Assembly: GCA_016926695.1 (NCBI GenBank)
Contig: JAFGOB010000178.1
Span: 1 to 19,703 of the forward strand
Source: Dehalococcoidales bacterium
Lineage (GTDB): Bacteria; Chloroflexota; Dehalococcoidia; Dehalococcoidales; UBA3254
Reading direction: 5' to 3'
Length of the DNA: 19,703 bases
Part shown: positions 7,759-14,566 of the stretch, piece after piece
Position numbering within the stretch: the first letter of the stretch is position 1
How the letters are laid out: each line of letters begins with the position of its first letter
Translations under genes and position numbers: made by a program
Notes under the pieces: model-generated
The model's database searches: none
Told to the model about the DNA's origin: nothing
Seen by the model: the letters and a program-made list of their open reading frames with translations, nothing else

Positions 7759-8871
7759 GTGAAAAAAGAACAGGTTGCTCCGTTAATGGTTTTTCTGGCA
7801 CTTGTCCTGATCGTTTCCCTGGTTTTCATCGGTTGTTCCGGCACATCATCAACCACTGCCCCCGCTACATCAGCCGCCCCTGCCGCTGCGACCTCTGCAC
7901 CGGCCCCAGCGGGGCTGATCACCTTCAAGATCGGTTATGATACTCCGCCGACTACCAATCTGGGAGTTCCCGTCGAGTATTTTGCCAAAGAGGTAAATTC
8001 AAGATTAGCCGGGAGAGTAAAAGTCGATACTTATCCAGCCGGCTCGCTGGCTTCCCAGGGTACCGGCCTGGAAAATGTCAGGACTGGCGTTGCCGATGCT
8101 TATGTATTTTCCTTCGGGGCACATCTGAATTCTTTTCCGGTGATGAACTTTACCAGCCTGCCCGCTCTCAATTTTTATCCTGACACCGTAAAAGATATGG
8201 AGACCGAAGTAGCGACAATGAAGGCTATCCTGGCGAAGTATCCCGCGGCACAGGAAGAGACTGAAGGTCTCAAGCTGCTATGGAGCAATACTTACAGCAC
8301 CGCCGTGTATATGGGAAACACCAGGATCACAAAACCGGATGATATAAAAAGCCTGAAAATCGGTTGTGATGGTATGCGGCAGGAAGTGACCAATACCCTG
8401 GGCGGCGTGCCGGTATTTACCATACCGCCCAATATGTACCAGCAGTTACAGACGAACCTGTGTGACGGCGTGCTGGTCGCCTGGGGCGCTGCTCTGGACT
8501 GGCAGCTTCAGGAACAGGTCAAGTATGCCTTTGAGTGGAGTTTCGGCGGATCCCAGATGCCGATTTTCATGAATGAGAAATCATTCAATAAGCTCTCACC
8601 GGAGGACCAGAAGGTATTCATGGAAATAGCAGCCGAGGCCGAGGCAGTGAACAGGGATGAAGTATACAAAGTAATTCCGCAGTCCAAGGAAAAATTTGCT
8701 GCCGCCGGGGTGGAAATATATTCTCCAACGCCTGAAGAAAAGAAACTATGGCTGGATAAATATGCTGTCATATGGCAAAAATATATTGACGACAACAAGG
8801 CCGCCGGGGTAACGGATATTGAGTCCATATTCAATGACTGGAAGACCGCGGTGGATGAAGCTCATAAGTAA
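7759..8871 (+). CDS. TRAP-type substrate-binding lipoprotein (DctP family), orphan
   Basis: This 370-residue protein starts with a lipoprotein signal peptide (basic MKKEQ, hydrophobic core, lipobox F-I-G-C with Cys26), followed by a Ser/Thr/Ala/Pro-rich linker. The mature part fits the DctP family: IGYDTPPTTNLGVPVEYFAKEVN, RVKVDTYPAGSLASQG, then LKIGCDGMRQEV with the ligand-type Arg, GGVPVFTIPPNMYQQLQ and CDGVLVAWG. Such receptors capture organic acids or similar solutes and deliver them to DctQ/DctM membrane partners. No dctQ or dctM gene is in the window, so this receptor is an orphan here. GTG at 7759 has AGGAGG at 7745-7750, which fixes the start. Substrate unknown. A strong hairpin follows about 80 bases downstream. 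Confidence 0.9.
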   Translation: MKKEQVAPLMVFLALVLIVSLVFIGCSGTSSTTAPATSAAPAAATSAPAPAGLITFKIGYDTPPTTNLGVPVEYFAKEVNSRLAGRVKVDTYPAGSLASQGTGLENVRTGVADAYVFSFGAHLNSFPVMNFTSLPALNFYPDTVKDMETEVATMKAILAKYPAAQEETEGLKLLWSNTYSTAVYMGNTRITKPDDIKSLKIGCDGMRQEVTNTLGGVPVFTIPPNMYQQLQTNLCDGVLVAWGAALDWQLQEQVKYAFEWSFGGSQMPIFMNEKSFNKLSPEDQKVFMEIAAEAEAVNRDEVYKVIPQSKEKFAAAGVEIYSPTPEEKKLWLDKYAVIWQKYIDDNKAAGVTDIESIFNDWKTAVDEAHK

Positions 8872-8950
8872 AGCCCGTCAATAGATTCCGTCAACAGAAT
8901 ATCGGACGGGATTGAGATCCGGCTTTATGCAAGAAGTGCCGGCATGGTCG

Positions 8951-8983
8951 CGAGAGGTTATTATCCCGTATAATAGCCTCTCG
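8951..8983. terminator. Hairpin terminator after the TRAP receptor gene
   Basis: CGAGAGG-T-TATTAT and ATAATA-G-CCTCTCG form a 14-bp stem with one G-T wobble and a 5-base loop (CCCGT). The trailing T-run is short (TTT then TTATC), so it is an imperfect intrinsic terminator. The next promoter begins right after it. Confidence 0.6.
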
Positions 8984-8984
8984 T

Positions 8985-9013
8985 TTGCCGTTATCTATCT
9001 TATTCCATATAAT
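8985..9013 (+). promoter_or_regulatory. Sigma70-type promoter for the flavodoxin-like gene
   Basis: TTGCCG (8985-8990), a 17-base spacer and TATAAT (9008-9013) form a near-consensus promoter immediately after the hairpin at 8951-8983. The start would be near 9020, with about 94 bases of leader to the ATG at 9114. Confidence 0.55.
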
Positions 9014-9113
9014 AAATTGCCACCGTGGAATGTATGGTGCTAGAATTAGCAGAAGTTCGAGGAAGTTTGCTGAAAGAAGAGCGGGAATTGACAAGTGCTT
9101 GTTGGAGGAAAAG

Positions 9114-9770
9114 ATGGGAAAGACTTGTTTGATAACATATACCTCGTTTTCCGGTAATACTGAAAAGGTTGCGTTAAGGTTTAAAAGCACCTTTGAGCAG
9201 CAGGGCTGGAACTGTGACCTCTTTAAGGTACGCAAAAATGCCGGCGATATCCTTCGTCCTCCCTACGATGTCACCAAATATGATTTCGTATGTGCGGGTA
9301 CGGGCTTGAGAGCTCACCTGCCGTATAATGAAATACTGAATATGTTGAGAGGATTCAGGATCGGGGGAGACCCCCGCATTGCACTGAAGAACAGGGACGA
9401 GACTATTCCCTACATCACAGAACCAATGCCGGAGATCAAGCCTGTTGGACCGGGCGCTAACGTACCCAGCTTTCACCGCAAGATAGTCCTCGGTCCGGAT
9501 GCCAAAAAGGCGGTTGTATTTGCCACCTACGGGGGATATGAGTTCGGTCCCAAAGAGGCTGAGCCCGCCATGATGGTGCTGGCGCTTGAGCTGGAGCACA
9601 TAGGCTTTAAATGCATGGGACGGTTCTGCTGCCCTGGAAAATTCATCGACGATCCCATGCCGCGCACCTATCATGGGGACATCCGCGACAGGCCGAATGA
9701 GAAGGACCTGCTTAAAGCCCAGTTCTTCATTGAGGATATTCTGGAGGAGATCGCAGAGCGGCCTGCCTAG
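9114..9770 (+). CDS. Flavodoxin-family protein
   Basis: This 218-residue protein opens with a flavodoxin-type first strand and FMN phosphate loop, TYTSFSGNT at residues 8-16, after CLI. The later block VVFATYGGYEFGPKEAEP (134-150) corresponds to the second FMN-contact loop. A short Cys-Cys pair in GRFCCPGKF (172-173) is a family-specific feature. A non-covalent FMN electron carrier or flavin enzyme in the cytoplasm is expected. An upstream in-frame extension to 8985 exists, but ATG 9114 has GGAGGAA right upstream and begins exactly at the domain, so it is the start. The gene is convergent with the HcpR-like regulator (12-base gap) and close to hcp, so it may serve as an electron donor; this link is inference. 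Confidence 0.83.
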   Translation: MGKTCLITYTSFSGNTEKVALRFKSTFEQQGWNCDLFKVRKNAGDILRPPYDVTKYDFVCAGTGLRAHLPYNEILNMLRGFRIGGDPRIALKNRDETIPYITEPMPEIKPVGPGANVPSFHRKIVLGPDAKKAVVFATYGGYEFGPKEAEPAMMVLALELEHIGFKCMGRFCCPGKFIDDPMPRTYHGDIRDRPNEKDLLKAQFFIEDILEEIAERPA

Positions 9771-9782
9771 CGTATCTCGATC

Positions 9783-10475
9783 CTACTGGATCGAACTTTC
9801 CATTTTCAGTACATTTTTGATGGTGATACGCTGGCCCTCAAACTCAATAATACCATCATCACGCATCATGCCCATTTCTCTGGACAGTGAAGGCCGCGGG
9901 ATATTGAGATAGTCCGCCAGTTCATGCCTTTTCATCGCTAGTGTAAAATCGTTGTTACCCGACTGAAGGTATGTATCAAGCAAATAGCTGCTGATCCTGC
10001 CTCTAATATTCTTGGCCGATATATGTTCTATTTTCTTACCTAACATCGATGCCCTGTTGGATAATATTCGCAGCATGTTCATGATCAACGTACTGTGAGA
10101 GGCACAGATGTTTGAACATGTACCGGTTATTTTATCCGGCGGCAGAAAAAGCAAGACGCAGTCTTCCTGGGCAATTACGGTCATCGGCCAGATTCTGCGG
10201 TCGGAAAAGGCTACCGTTTCACCGAAGATATCACTGGCTTCCAGAATCCCCATGATAATACGATTGCCGGAATACGTTTCTTTGGTAAGTGCCACCTTGC
10301 CGCCGGCGATAATCCCGATACCCTGAAAAGGCTGACCGTAAGTTACGATGATCTCACGCGGCTTGCACCGGCGCACCGTTGGTTTAAGGCAGTCGAGCAT
10401 AATATTAAGTGACTCGCTGCCTATTCCATGAAAAAGTAAGGTTGACTTTAAAGTATCAATCCATTCCAAATACAT
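9783..10475 (-). CDS. hcpR: CRP/FNR-family regulator, HcpR-like
   Basis: This 230-residue protein has an N-terminal cyclic-nucleotide-binding-type beta-roll (about residues 10-120, with GQPFQGIGIIAGGKVAL and SDIFGETVAFS). A long dimer helix follows, then a C-terminal HTH_Crp (about 165-222) with KRHELADYLNIPRPSLSRE and DGIIEFEGQRITI. The N-terminal part has no FNR-like Cys cluster, so it is not an FNR oxygen sensor of the usual type. It is divergent from hcp with an inverted repeat between them. In several anaerobes HcpR, a CRP/FNR member, controls hcp in response to nitrosative stress, so an HcpR role is well supported by context. The symbol rests on that context. The Shine-Dalgarno upstream of ATG 10475 is weak. 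Confidence 0.8.
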   Translation of the reverse strand: MYLEWIDTLKSTLLFHGIGSESLNIMLDCLKPTVRRCKPREIIVTYGQPFQGIGIIAGGKVALTKETYSGNRIIMGILEASDIFGETVAFSDRRIWPMTVIAQEDCVLLFLPPDKITGTCSNICASHSTLIMNMLRILSNRASMLGKKIEHISAKNIRGRISSYLLDTYLQSGNNDFTLAMKRHELADYLNIPRPSLSREMGMMRDDGIIEFEGQRITIKNVLKMESSIQ

Positions 10476-10490
10476 CGGGAATCTTCTTTT

Positions 10491-10508
10491 CGGTAACGTA
10501 TGTTACCG
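10491..10508. promoter_or_regulatory. HcpR-type operator between hcpR and hcp
   Basis: CGGTAACGTATGTTACCG contains perfect 7-base inverted arms CGGTAAC/GTTACCG with a 4-base centre. A GTAAC-N4-GTTAC palindrome is the pattern I recall for HcpR sites in some Gram-positive and related anaerobes. It lies between the two divergent genes, 78 bases upstream of the hcp ATG and 16 bases upstream of the hcpR ATG. Confidence 0.75.
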
Positions 10509-10521
10509 CATTTTTATTGTC

Positions 10522-10550
10522 ATTATATTAAATTGTATTTAGCAGCGCAA
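10522..10550 (-). promoter_or_regulatory. Promoter of the HcpR-like gene
   Basis: On the minus strand TTGCGC (10550-10545), 17 bases and TATAAT (10527-10522) form a good promoter. Transcription would start near 10515, which puts the operator at 10491-10508 just downstream, a position that suits autorepression. The hcp promoter probably overlaps it: TATATT at 10524-10529 on the plus strand would place the operator near -37 to -40, suited to activation. Confidence 0.45.
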
Positions 10551-10585
10551 ATAATCCGCTGAGAAATAATTCAGGAGGTAATCAA

Positions 10586-12148
10586 ATGACTGATATGTTC
10601 TGTTTCCAGTGCGAGCAGACGGCCAAAGGCACGGGCTGCATAAAAGTGGGAGTCTGCGGTAAGAAACCCGATGTGGCCCGCAAGCACGATGAGCTTGTCT
10701 GCGGCCTGATAGGGCTGGCACGGGCCGCTCAGGGAAAAACAACGGGCAAGGAGGCCGATGAACTGATAATGCAGGGCCTTTTCGCAACTCTGACCAATGT
10801 CAACTTTGACCCGGTCCGCATCGATGAACTCAAAACACGAGTTAAGGCCGAAAAGGAAAAACTGGGAGGTGCTGAAGACTTCGATCCGGATATGCTCTTC
10901 CACGGCGATACCGATGTCGTTTCGCTTTGCTCTACCCTGCTTTTTGGCCTGAGGGGTATGGCAGCTTATGCCTGGCATGCTCATATCCTGGGCAAGGACA
11001 ACCCGGAGGTTACTGCGTGGTTGTATAAGGGAATGCGGGCCGTCGGGGAAGACCATAGTATGGATGAATGGCTGTCGCTGATAATGGAATTCGGTCAGGT
11101 CAATCTCAAATGCATGGCCCTGCTGGATGACGCCAATACTTCAGCCTACGGCCACCCCGTTCCCACCGGAGTGAGCATGAAGGTGGAAAAGGGTCCCTTT
11201 ATCGTGGTAACCGGTCATGATCTGCTGGACCTGAAGCATCTGCTGGAGCAGACCGAGGGCAAGGGAATCAATATCTATACCCATGGGGAGATGCTCCCGG
11301 CCCACGGCTACCCGGGATTGAAGAAATATCTCCATCTGAAAGGTAATTACGGGACGGCCTGGCAAAACCAGCAGAAAGAGTTTGATAATCTGCCTGCTCC
11401 TATTCTATATACCACCAACTGCATTATGCCGCCCGGAGATTCCTATGCCGGCAATATCTTTACCACGGCGGTGGTCGGATACCCCGGACTAAAACATATC
11501 CCGGACAAAGATGGCAGGAAAGACTTCACTCCGGTTATCGAAAAGGCGCTTGAGCTTGGCGGCTGGAAGGAGGACAGGCAATTTACCGGCATTAACGGAG
11601 GCGCCGGGTTGATGACCGGTTTTGCCCGCAACACTGTCATGGGAGTGGCTGGAAAGGTTATTGAAGCGGTGAGATCAGGGTCCCTCAAGCATATATTTCT
11701 GGTCGGTGGTTGTGACGGGGCCAAACCAGGACGCAACTACTACACGGAGTTCGTCAAGCAAACTCCGGCCGATACCGTGGTACTGACCCTCGCCTGCGGA
11801 AAATACCGGTTCAACGACCTTGATATCGGCGAGATTGCCGGTCTACCCCGGCTGCTGGACATGGGACAATGCAATGATGCCTATTCGGCCATACAGGTAG
11901 CCGTGGCATTGGCGAAGGCCTTTAATTGTGATGTAAACGAATTACCGCTTTCCCTGGTGCTCTCATGGTATGAGCAGAAGGCCGTTTGCATCTTGCTCAC
12001 CCTGCTGTCGCTTGGCATCAAGAATATCTATCTTGGGCCTTCACTGCCTGCCTTTATATCCCCTGCCGTACTCAAAGTCCTGGTCGAAAAATTCAATATA
12101 CAGCCGATATCAACCCCGGAGGCTGATATGAAGGCCATGTTAGGGTGA
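10586..12148 (+). CDS. hcp: Hybrid cluster protein (Hcp), NO / hydroxylamine reductase
   Basis: This 520-residue cytoplasmic enzyme carries all expected cofactor ligands. The N-terminal cluster Cys are C6, C9, C18 and C24 (C-x2-C-x8-C-x5-C), the spacing of class I Hcp from strict anaerobes that binds a [4Fe-4S] cubane. The hybrid cluster ligands are H211, E235 (THGEM), C279 (TTNCIMPP), C376 (GGCDGAKPGRN, the persulfide-type Cys), C404 (LACGKYRFN), C429 (MGQCNDA), and E463 with K465 (WYEQK). Hcp reduces hydroxylamine in vitro and acts as a high-affinity NO reductase in vivo. The ATG at 10586 has AGGAGG at 10573-10578. The adjacent operator and divergent regulator indicate HcpR-type control. 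A small cupin gene follows after 42 bases. Confidence 0.96.
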   Translation: MTDMFCFQCEQTAKGTGCIKVGVCGKKPDVARKHDELVCGLIGLARAAQGKTTGKEADELIMQGLFATLTNVNFDPVRIDELKTRVKAEKEKLGGAEDFDPDMLFHGDTDVVSLCSTLLFGLRGMAAYAWHAHILGKDNPEVTAWLYKGMRAVGEDHSMDEWLSLIMEFGQVNLKCMALLDDANTSAYGHPVPTGVSMKVEKGPFIVVTGHDLLDLKHLLEQTEGKGINIYTHGEMLPAHGYPGLKKYLHLKGNYGTAWQNQQKEFDNLPAPILYTTNCIMPPGDSYAGNIFTTAVVGYPGLKHIPDKDGRKDFTPVIEKALELGGWKEDRQFTGINGGAGLMTGFARNTVMGVAGKVIEAVRSGSLKHIFLVGGCDGAKPGRNYYTEFVKQTPADTVVLTLACGKYRFNDLDIGEIAGLPRLLDMGQCNDAYSAIQVAVALAKAFNCDVNELPLSLVLSWYEQKAVCILLTLLSLGIKNIYLGPSLPAFISPAVLKVLVEKFNIQPISTPEADMKAMLG

Positions 12149-12190
12149 TTAAAGGATATTAGTTCAACCGGATGAGGAGAGTCAATTCCA

Positions 12191-12535
12191 ATGAATATTG
12201 AAAACAAAACCGGAAGTACTCTGATGGCTGAATCCGCGGAAATGGCCGCTCTGGTTGATTACCAGAGCGGCTCAGTGGTCAGCCGGACGATAATTGAGCG
12301 CACTGCGGGTACAGCAACCTTGTTTGCTTTCGATGAAGGGCAGGGATTGAGCGAGCATACTGCGCCGTTTGATGCCCTGGCCTTTATTATCGATGGAAAA
12401 GCTGAAATCACTATAAGCGGCCGGATGATACGCATGAAAGCCGGAGAAGCGGTTATCATGCCGGCTAATAAGCCCCATGCGCTTAAAGCGATTGAAAGAT
12501 TCAAGATGATGCTGGTCATGATTAAAGACGTCTGA
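12191..12535 (+). CDS. Small cupin-domain protein downstream of hcp
   Basis: This 114-residue single cupin barrel has motif 1 at about 53-69 (LSEHTAPFDALAFIIDG), keeping H56 but not the second His or the Glu, and motif 2 at about 84-97 (GEAVIMPANKPHAL) with H96. The conserved core (ITISGRMIRMKAGE) is typical of Cupin_2 proteins. With so few ligands, metal binding may be weak or of another geometry. It lies 42 bases after hcp on the same strand with GAGGAGA upstream, so it is probably in the hcp operon, though its role there is unknown. It differs in sequence from the larger cupin-like family at 6182, 12648 and 17481. Confidence 0.85.
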   Translation: MNIENKTGSTLMAESAEMAALVDYQSGSVVSRTIIERTAGTATLFAFDEGQGLSEHTAPFDALAFIIDGKAEITISGRMIRMKAGEAVIMPANKPHALKAIERFKMMLVMIKDV

Positions 12536-12647
12536 TTGCCAGTATCATCATGAAGTATTGAAATGCCTGTCATGAGTTGCCGGGGATGATCTTTGATTAA
12601 GTACCGGAGCTGGAGTATGATACGAGCAAAAAGGGGAGGTACTGAAA

Positions 12648-13091
12648 ATGGATGAGACAAAATATGGAAAATACATTGTCACAGACCTTAAGCAGAACAT
12701 AGCGGAAGCGCCCTGGACCAATCCGGTACAGCCTGCCGGGCAAGGCAAGGGAGGACGCTTATTATTCCTGGATAGCGAACTGGTCCCGGGTGCGTTTTAT
12801 GTTGAGACCGCCTGGTCTTTTCCCCGGAAAACAGAGGGAGAGCCCCGCACCGTGGCCGAACCCCACCAGCATGACTATGACGAGGTCCTGGCCATGTTTG
12901 GTACCGGTACTGACGATCCCCATGATCTGGGCGGCGAAGTAGAGTTCTGGCTGGGCGATGAGCAGCACATCTTGACCAGGAGCTGTATCATTTTCATCCC
13001 GGCGGGACTGATGCATTGCCCTCTGATCTATAGACGGGTGGATAAACCCATATTCACTTTTACCACGCATCACGGGAAAATGTACTCATAG
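12648..13091 (+). CDS. Cupin-like protein, single domain (family copy 2)
   Basis: This 147-residue protein is the best-preserved single copy of the family. It opens MDETKYGKYI, matching the MPETKYGGHV start of the tandem protein at 17481. Cupin motif 1 is HQHDYDEV (H73, H75, E79) and motif 2 is IPAGLMHCPL (H113), with DLGGEVEFWLGDE between them, so a full metal site can form. Function is unknown. The Shine-Dalgarno GGGGAGG lies just upstream of ATG 12648. It follows the hcp-cupin pair by 112 bases, so it could be read from hcp, but no promoter or terminator in that gap is clear. The Fe-S gene at 13345 follows, giving the same order as at 17481-19547. Confidence 0.8.
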   Translation: MDETKYGKYIVTDLKQNIAEAPWTNPVQPAGQGKGGRLLFLDSELVPGAFYVETAWSFPRKTEGEPRTVAEPHQHDYDEVLAMFGTGTDDPHDLGGEVEFWLGDEQHILTRSCIIFIPAGLMHCPLIYRRVDKPIFTFTTHHGKMYS

Positions 13092-13191
13092 GATAATCCT
13101 GAAGACAACAGTCAGGAATATGCGGTAAATTTTCCCGGTCAGAAATAGCAGTTCCCGGCTTGGCTGACTGGAGTGATATCGTTGCGGCCGC

Positions 13192-13221
13192 TTGTGGAAT
13201 GTCATACGAAAGCGGTATAAT
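13192..13221 (+). promoter_or_regulatory. Sigma70-type promoter for the Fe-S gene at 13345
   Basis: TTGTGG (13192-13197), 18 bases and TATAAT (13216-13221) form a plausible promoter in the 253-base gap before the gene. Transcription would start near 13228. Confidence 0.5.
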
Positions 13222-13344
13222 ATCCTGCATATAAAGTAAAAATAACCTGTATTATTGAAAGAATGGAAACAATTCAACACTTTTGTTGGTTTTCATGTTT
13301 GACCTGCTACCGGTGGCGCTTAAATTCAAAAAACGGGAGATGTC

Positions 13345-14457
13345 ATGGCTAGCGAAGAAGTATACGGCAGGATAGCGGAAACATTTGAGCACCCGGGTTC
13401 GACAAATTTGATCAAGTATCTGAAGGTGTTGTTTACGCCTGAAGAAGGTGAATTTCTTCTTGAGATCCTTTCCCCGGTCACCTGCCGGCAACTGGCGGAA
13501 AGGCTGAAGGTCGATGAGAAAGTTCTTTCTGAAAAGCTGGAGGGGCTGAGACGCAGAAGGCTGCTGTTTAAAAAGAATGACGAGTATCTTTTTCACCTTG
13601 CGATGCACGGGTTTTTCGCCCGTATTGCCGCAGCCAAGGATGAAGATATTCCTGAAGGGTTCTGGAAGGCCTGGGATGATTTCATGCCTGAAGTAGAACA
13701 GAAAATGTTAACGCGTACCATAGAGGTGGCCAAGAAGGTCCCGTTGACAGGGCCGATGACCAGGATAGTCCCGGCCTGGTTAGCGATCCAATCCAATCCT
13801 GCCATCAAGCCTGAGGATGTCCTGCCGGAGGAGGATATCCATGCCATGCTGCGGATGAAGGGGAACCAGGAAGTGATAGCCGTGTTTGATTGCCCCTGCC
13901 GCAGAAGAGCGCAGAGATGCGACAGGCCGACATTTAATTGTTTCGAATTCGGCAAGTACGCGGAGTTCAATCTTAACCAGTCTACCAGCTTGAAAGTGGT
14001 TTCCACCGAGGAAGCCATAGCTATTTCGGACGAGGCCGAGAGGAGCGGTCTTCTCAAGAGCGGGGCATTAAAAAAGGATAACGGAGGGGTACTCTGTAAC
14101 TGCTGTGACTGCTGCTGCAATGTCATGGGAGCTGCCATACGTGCCGGGGAAGCACATAAGCTGCGTACCCCCAGCCGGTTCCGGGCCAGAGTGGATGAGG
14201 AAAACTGCATCGGTTGTCAAAAGTGTATCGATCGTTGTTTCTTTGATGCTATCGAGATGAAGAAGGTTGCCGGCTCCAAAAAAATGAAGGCTTCCGTCAA
14301 TACTGAGAAGTGCATGGGATGCGGGCTCTGTGTTATCGGTTGTGAGCAGAAAGCCCTGGTCTTCGATCTGGTGAAACCGCCGGAGTATCTCCAGGGTGGT
14401 TCAGACCTTCCCATGATGGAACAAGCTGTATGGCATTCTTTCGCTTACGCGCCTTAG
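13345..14457 (+). CDS. Cys-rich 4Fe-4S protein with N-terminal winged-helix-like domain (copy 1)
   Basis: This 370-residue protein has three parts. The N-terminal about 100 residues resemble a small winged helix (LIKYLKVLFTPEEGEFLLEIL, RQLAERLKVDEKVLSEKLEGLRRRRLLF). A middle part holds C183-x-C185, C192 and C199, then a dense Cys group C251-x-C-C-x-C-C-C258. The C-terminus is a two-cluster ferredoxin domain with C288/291/294/298 and C323/326/329/333 (C-x2-C-x2-C-x3-C each). Two [4Fe-4S] clusters are expected and the extra Cys could hold another metal site. No membrane segment is seen. It is a paralogue of the gene at 18447. It may be a redox sensor or electron carrier; this is inference. ATG 13345 follows CGGGAGA. 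Confidence 0.8.
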   Translation: MASEEVYGRIAETFEHPGSTNLIKYLKVLFTPEEGEFLLEILSPVTCRQLAERLKVDEKVLSEKLEGLRRRRLLFKKNDEYLFHLAMHGFFARIAAAKDEDIPEGFWKAWDDFMPEVEQKMLTRTIEVAKKVPLTGPMTRIVPAWLAIQSNPAIKPEDVLPEEDIHAMLRMKGNQEVIAVFDCPCRRRAQRCDRPTFNCFEFGKYAEFNLNQSTSLKVVSTEEAIAISDEAERSGLLKSGALKKDNGGVLCNCCDCCCNVMGAAIRAGEAHKLRTPSRFRARVDEENCIGCQKCIDRCFFDAIEMKKVAGSKKMKASVNTEKCMGCGLCVIGCEQKALVFDLVKPPEYLQGGSDLPMMEQAVWHSFAYAP

Positions 14458-14500
14458 AAACTGAGGCGGAACGTAATATAGCGGATTTATTTTGCGGGTA

Positions 14501-14545
14501 GAAAAAACAGGGAAGAGATGGCATGTGCCGGTCCTCTTCCCTGTT
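14501..14545 (-). terminator. Terminator of the ABC substrate-binding gene
   Basis: AACAGGGAAGAG (14506-14517) pairs with CTCTTCCCTGTT (14534-14545): a perfect 12-bp stem with a 16-base loop that may itself fold. Read on the minus strand it is followed by a run of T (the A-run at 14502-14507), so it should stop transcription of the gene at 14567-16183. Confidence 0.8.
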
Positions 14546-14566
14546 CAGTATTAGTCGGGATCCGGA

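Noticed and set aside
8985..9113. N-terminal extension of the flavodoxin-like protein
   Set aside because: The extension overlaps the predicted promoter and has no ribosome binding site, while ATG 9114 has GGAGGAA and begins the flavodoxin fold.
9174..9674. Long minus-strand reading frame opposite the flavodoxin-like gene
   Set aside because: The plus strand has the FMN phosphate-loop motif, promoter and Shine-Dalgarno, so this frame is only a shadow.
13593..14210. Long minus-strand reading frame opposite the Fe-S gene
   Set aside because: It mirrors the Cys-rich protein and has no recognisable domain or ribosome binding site.
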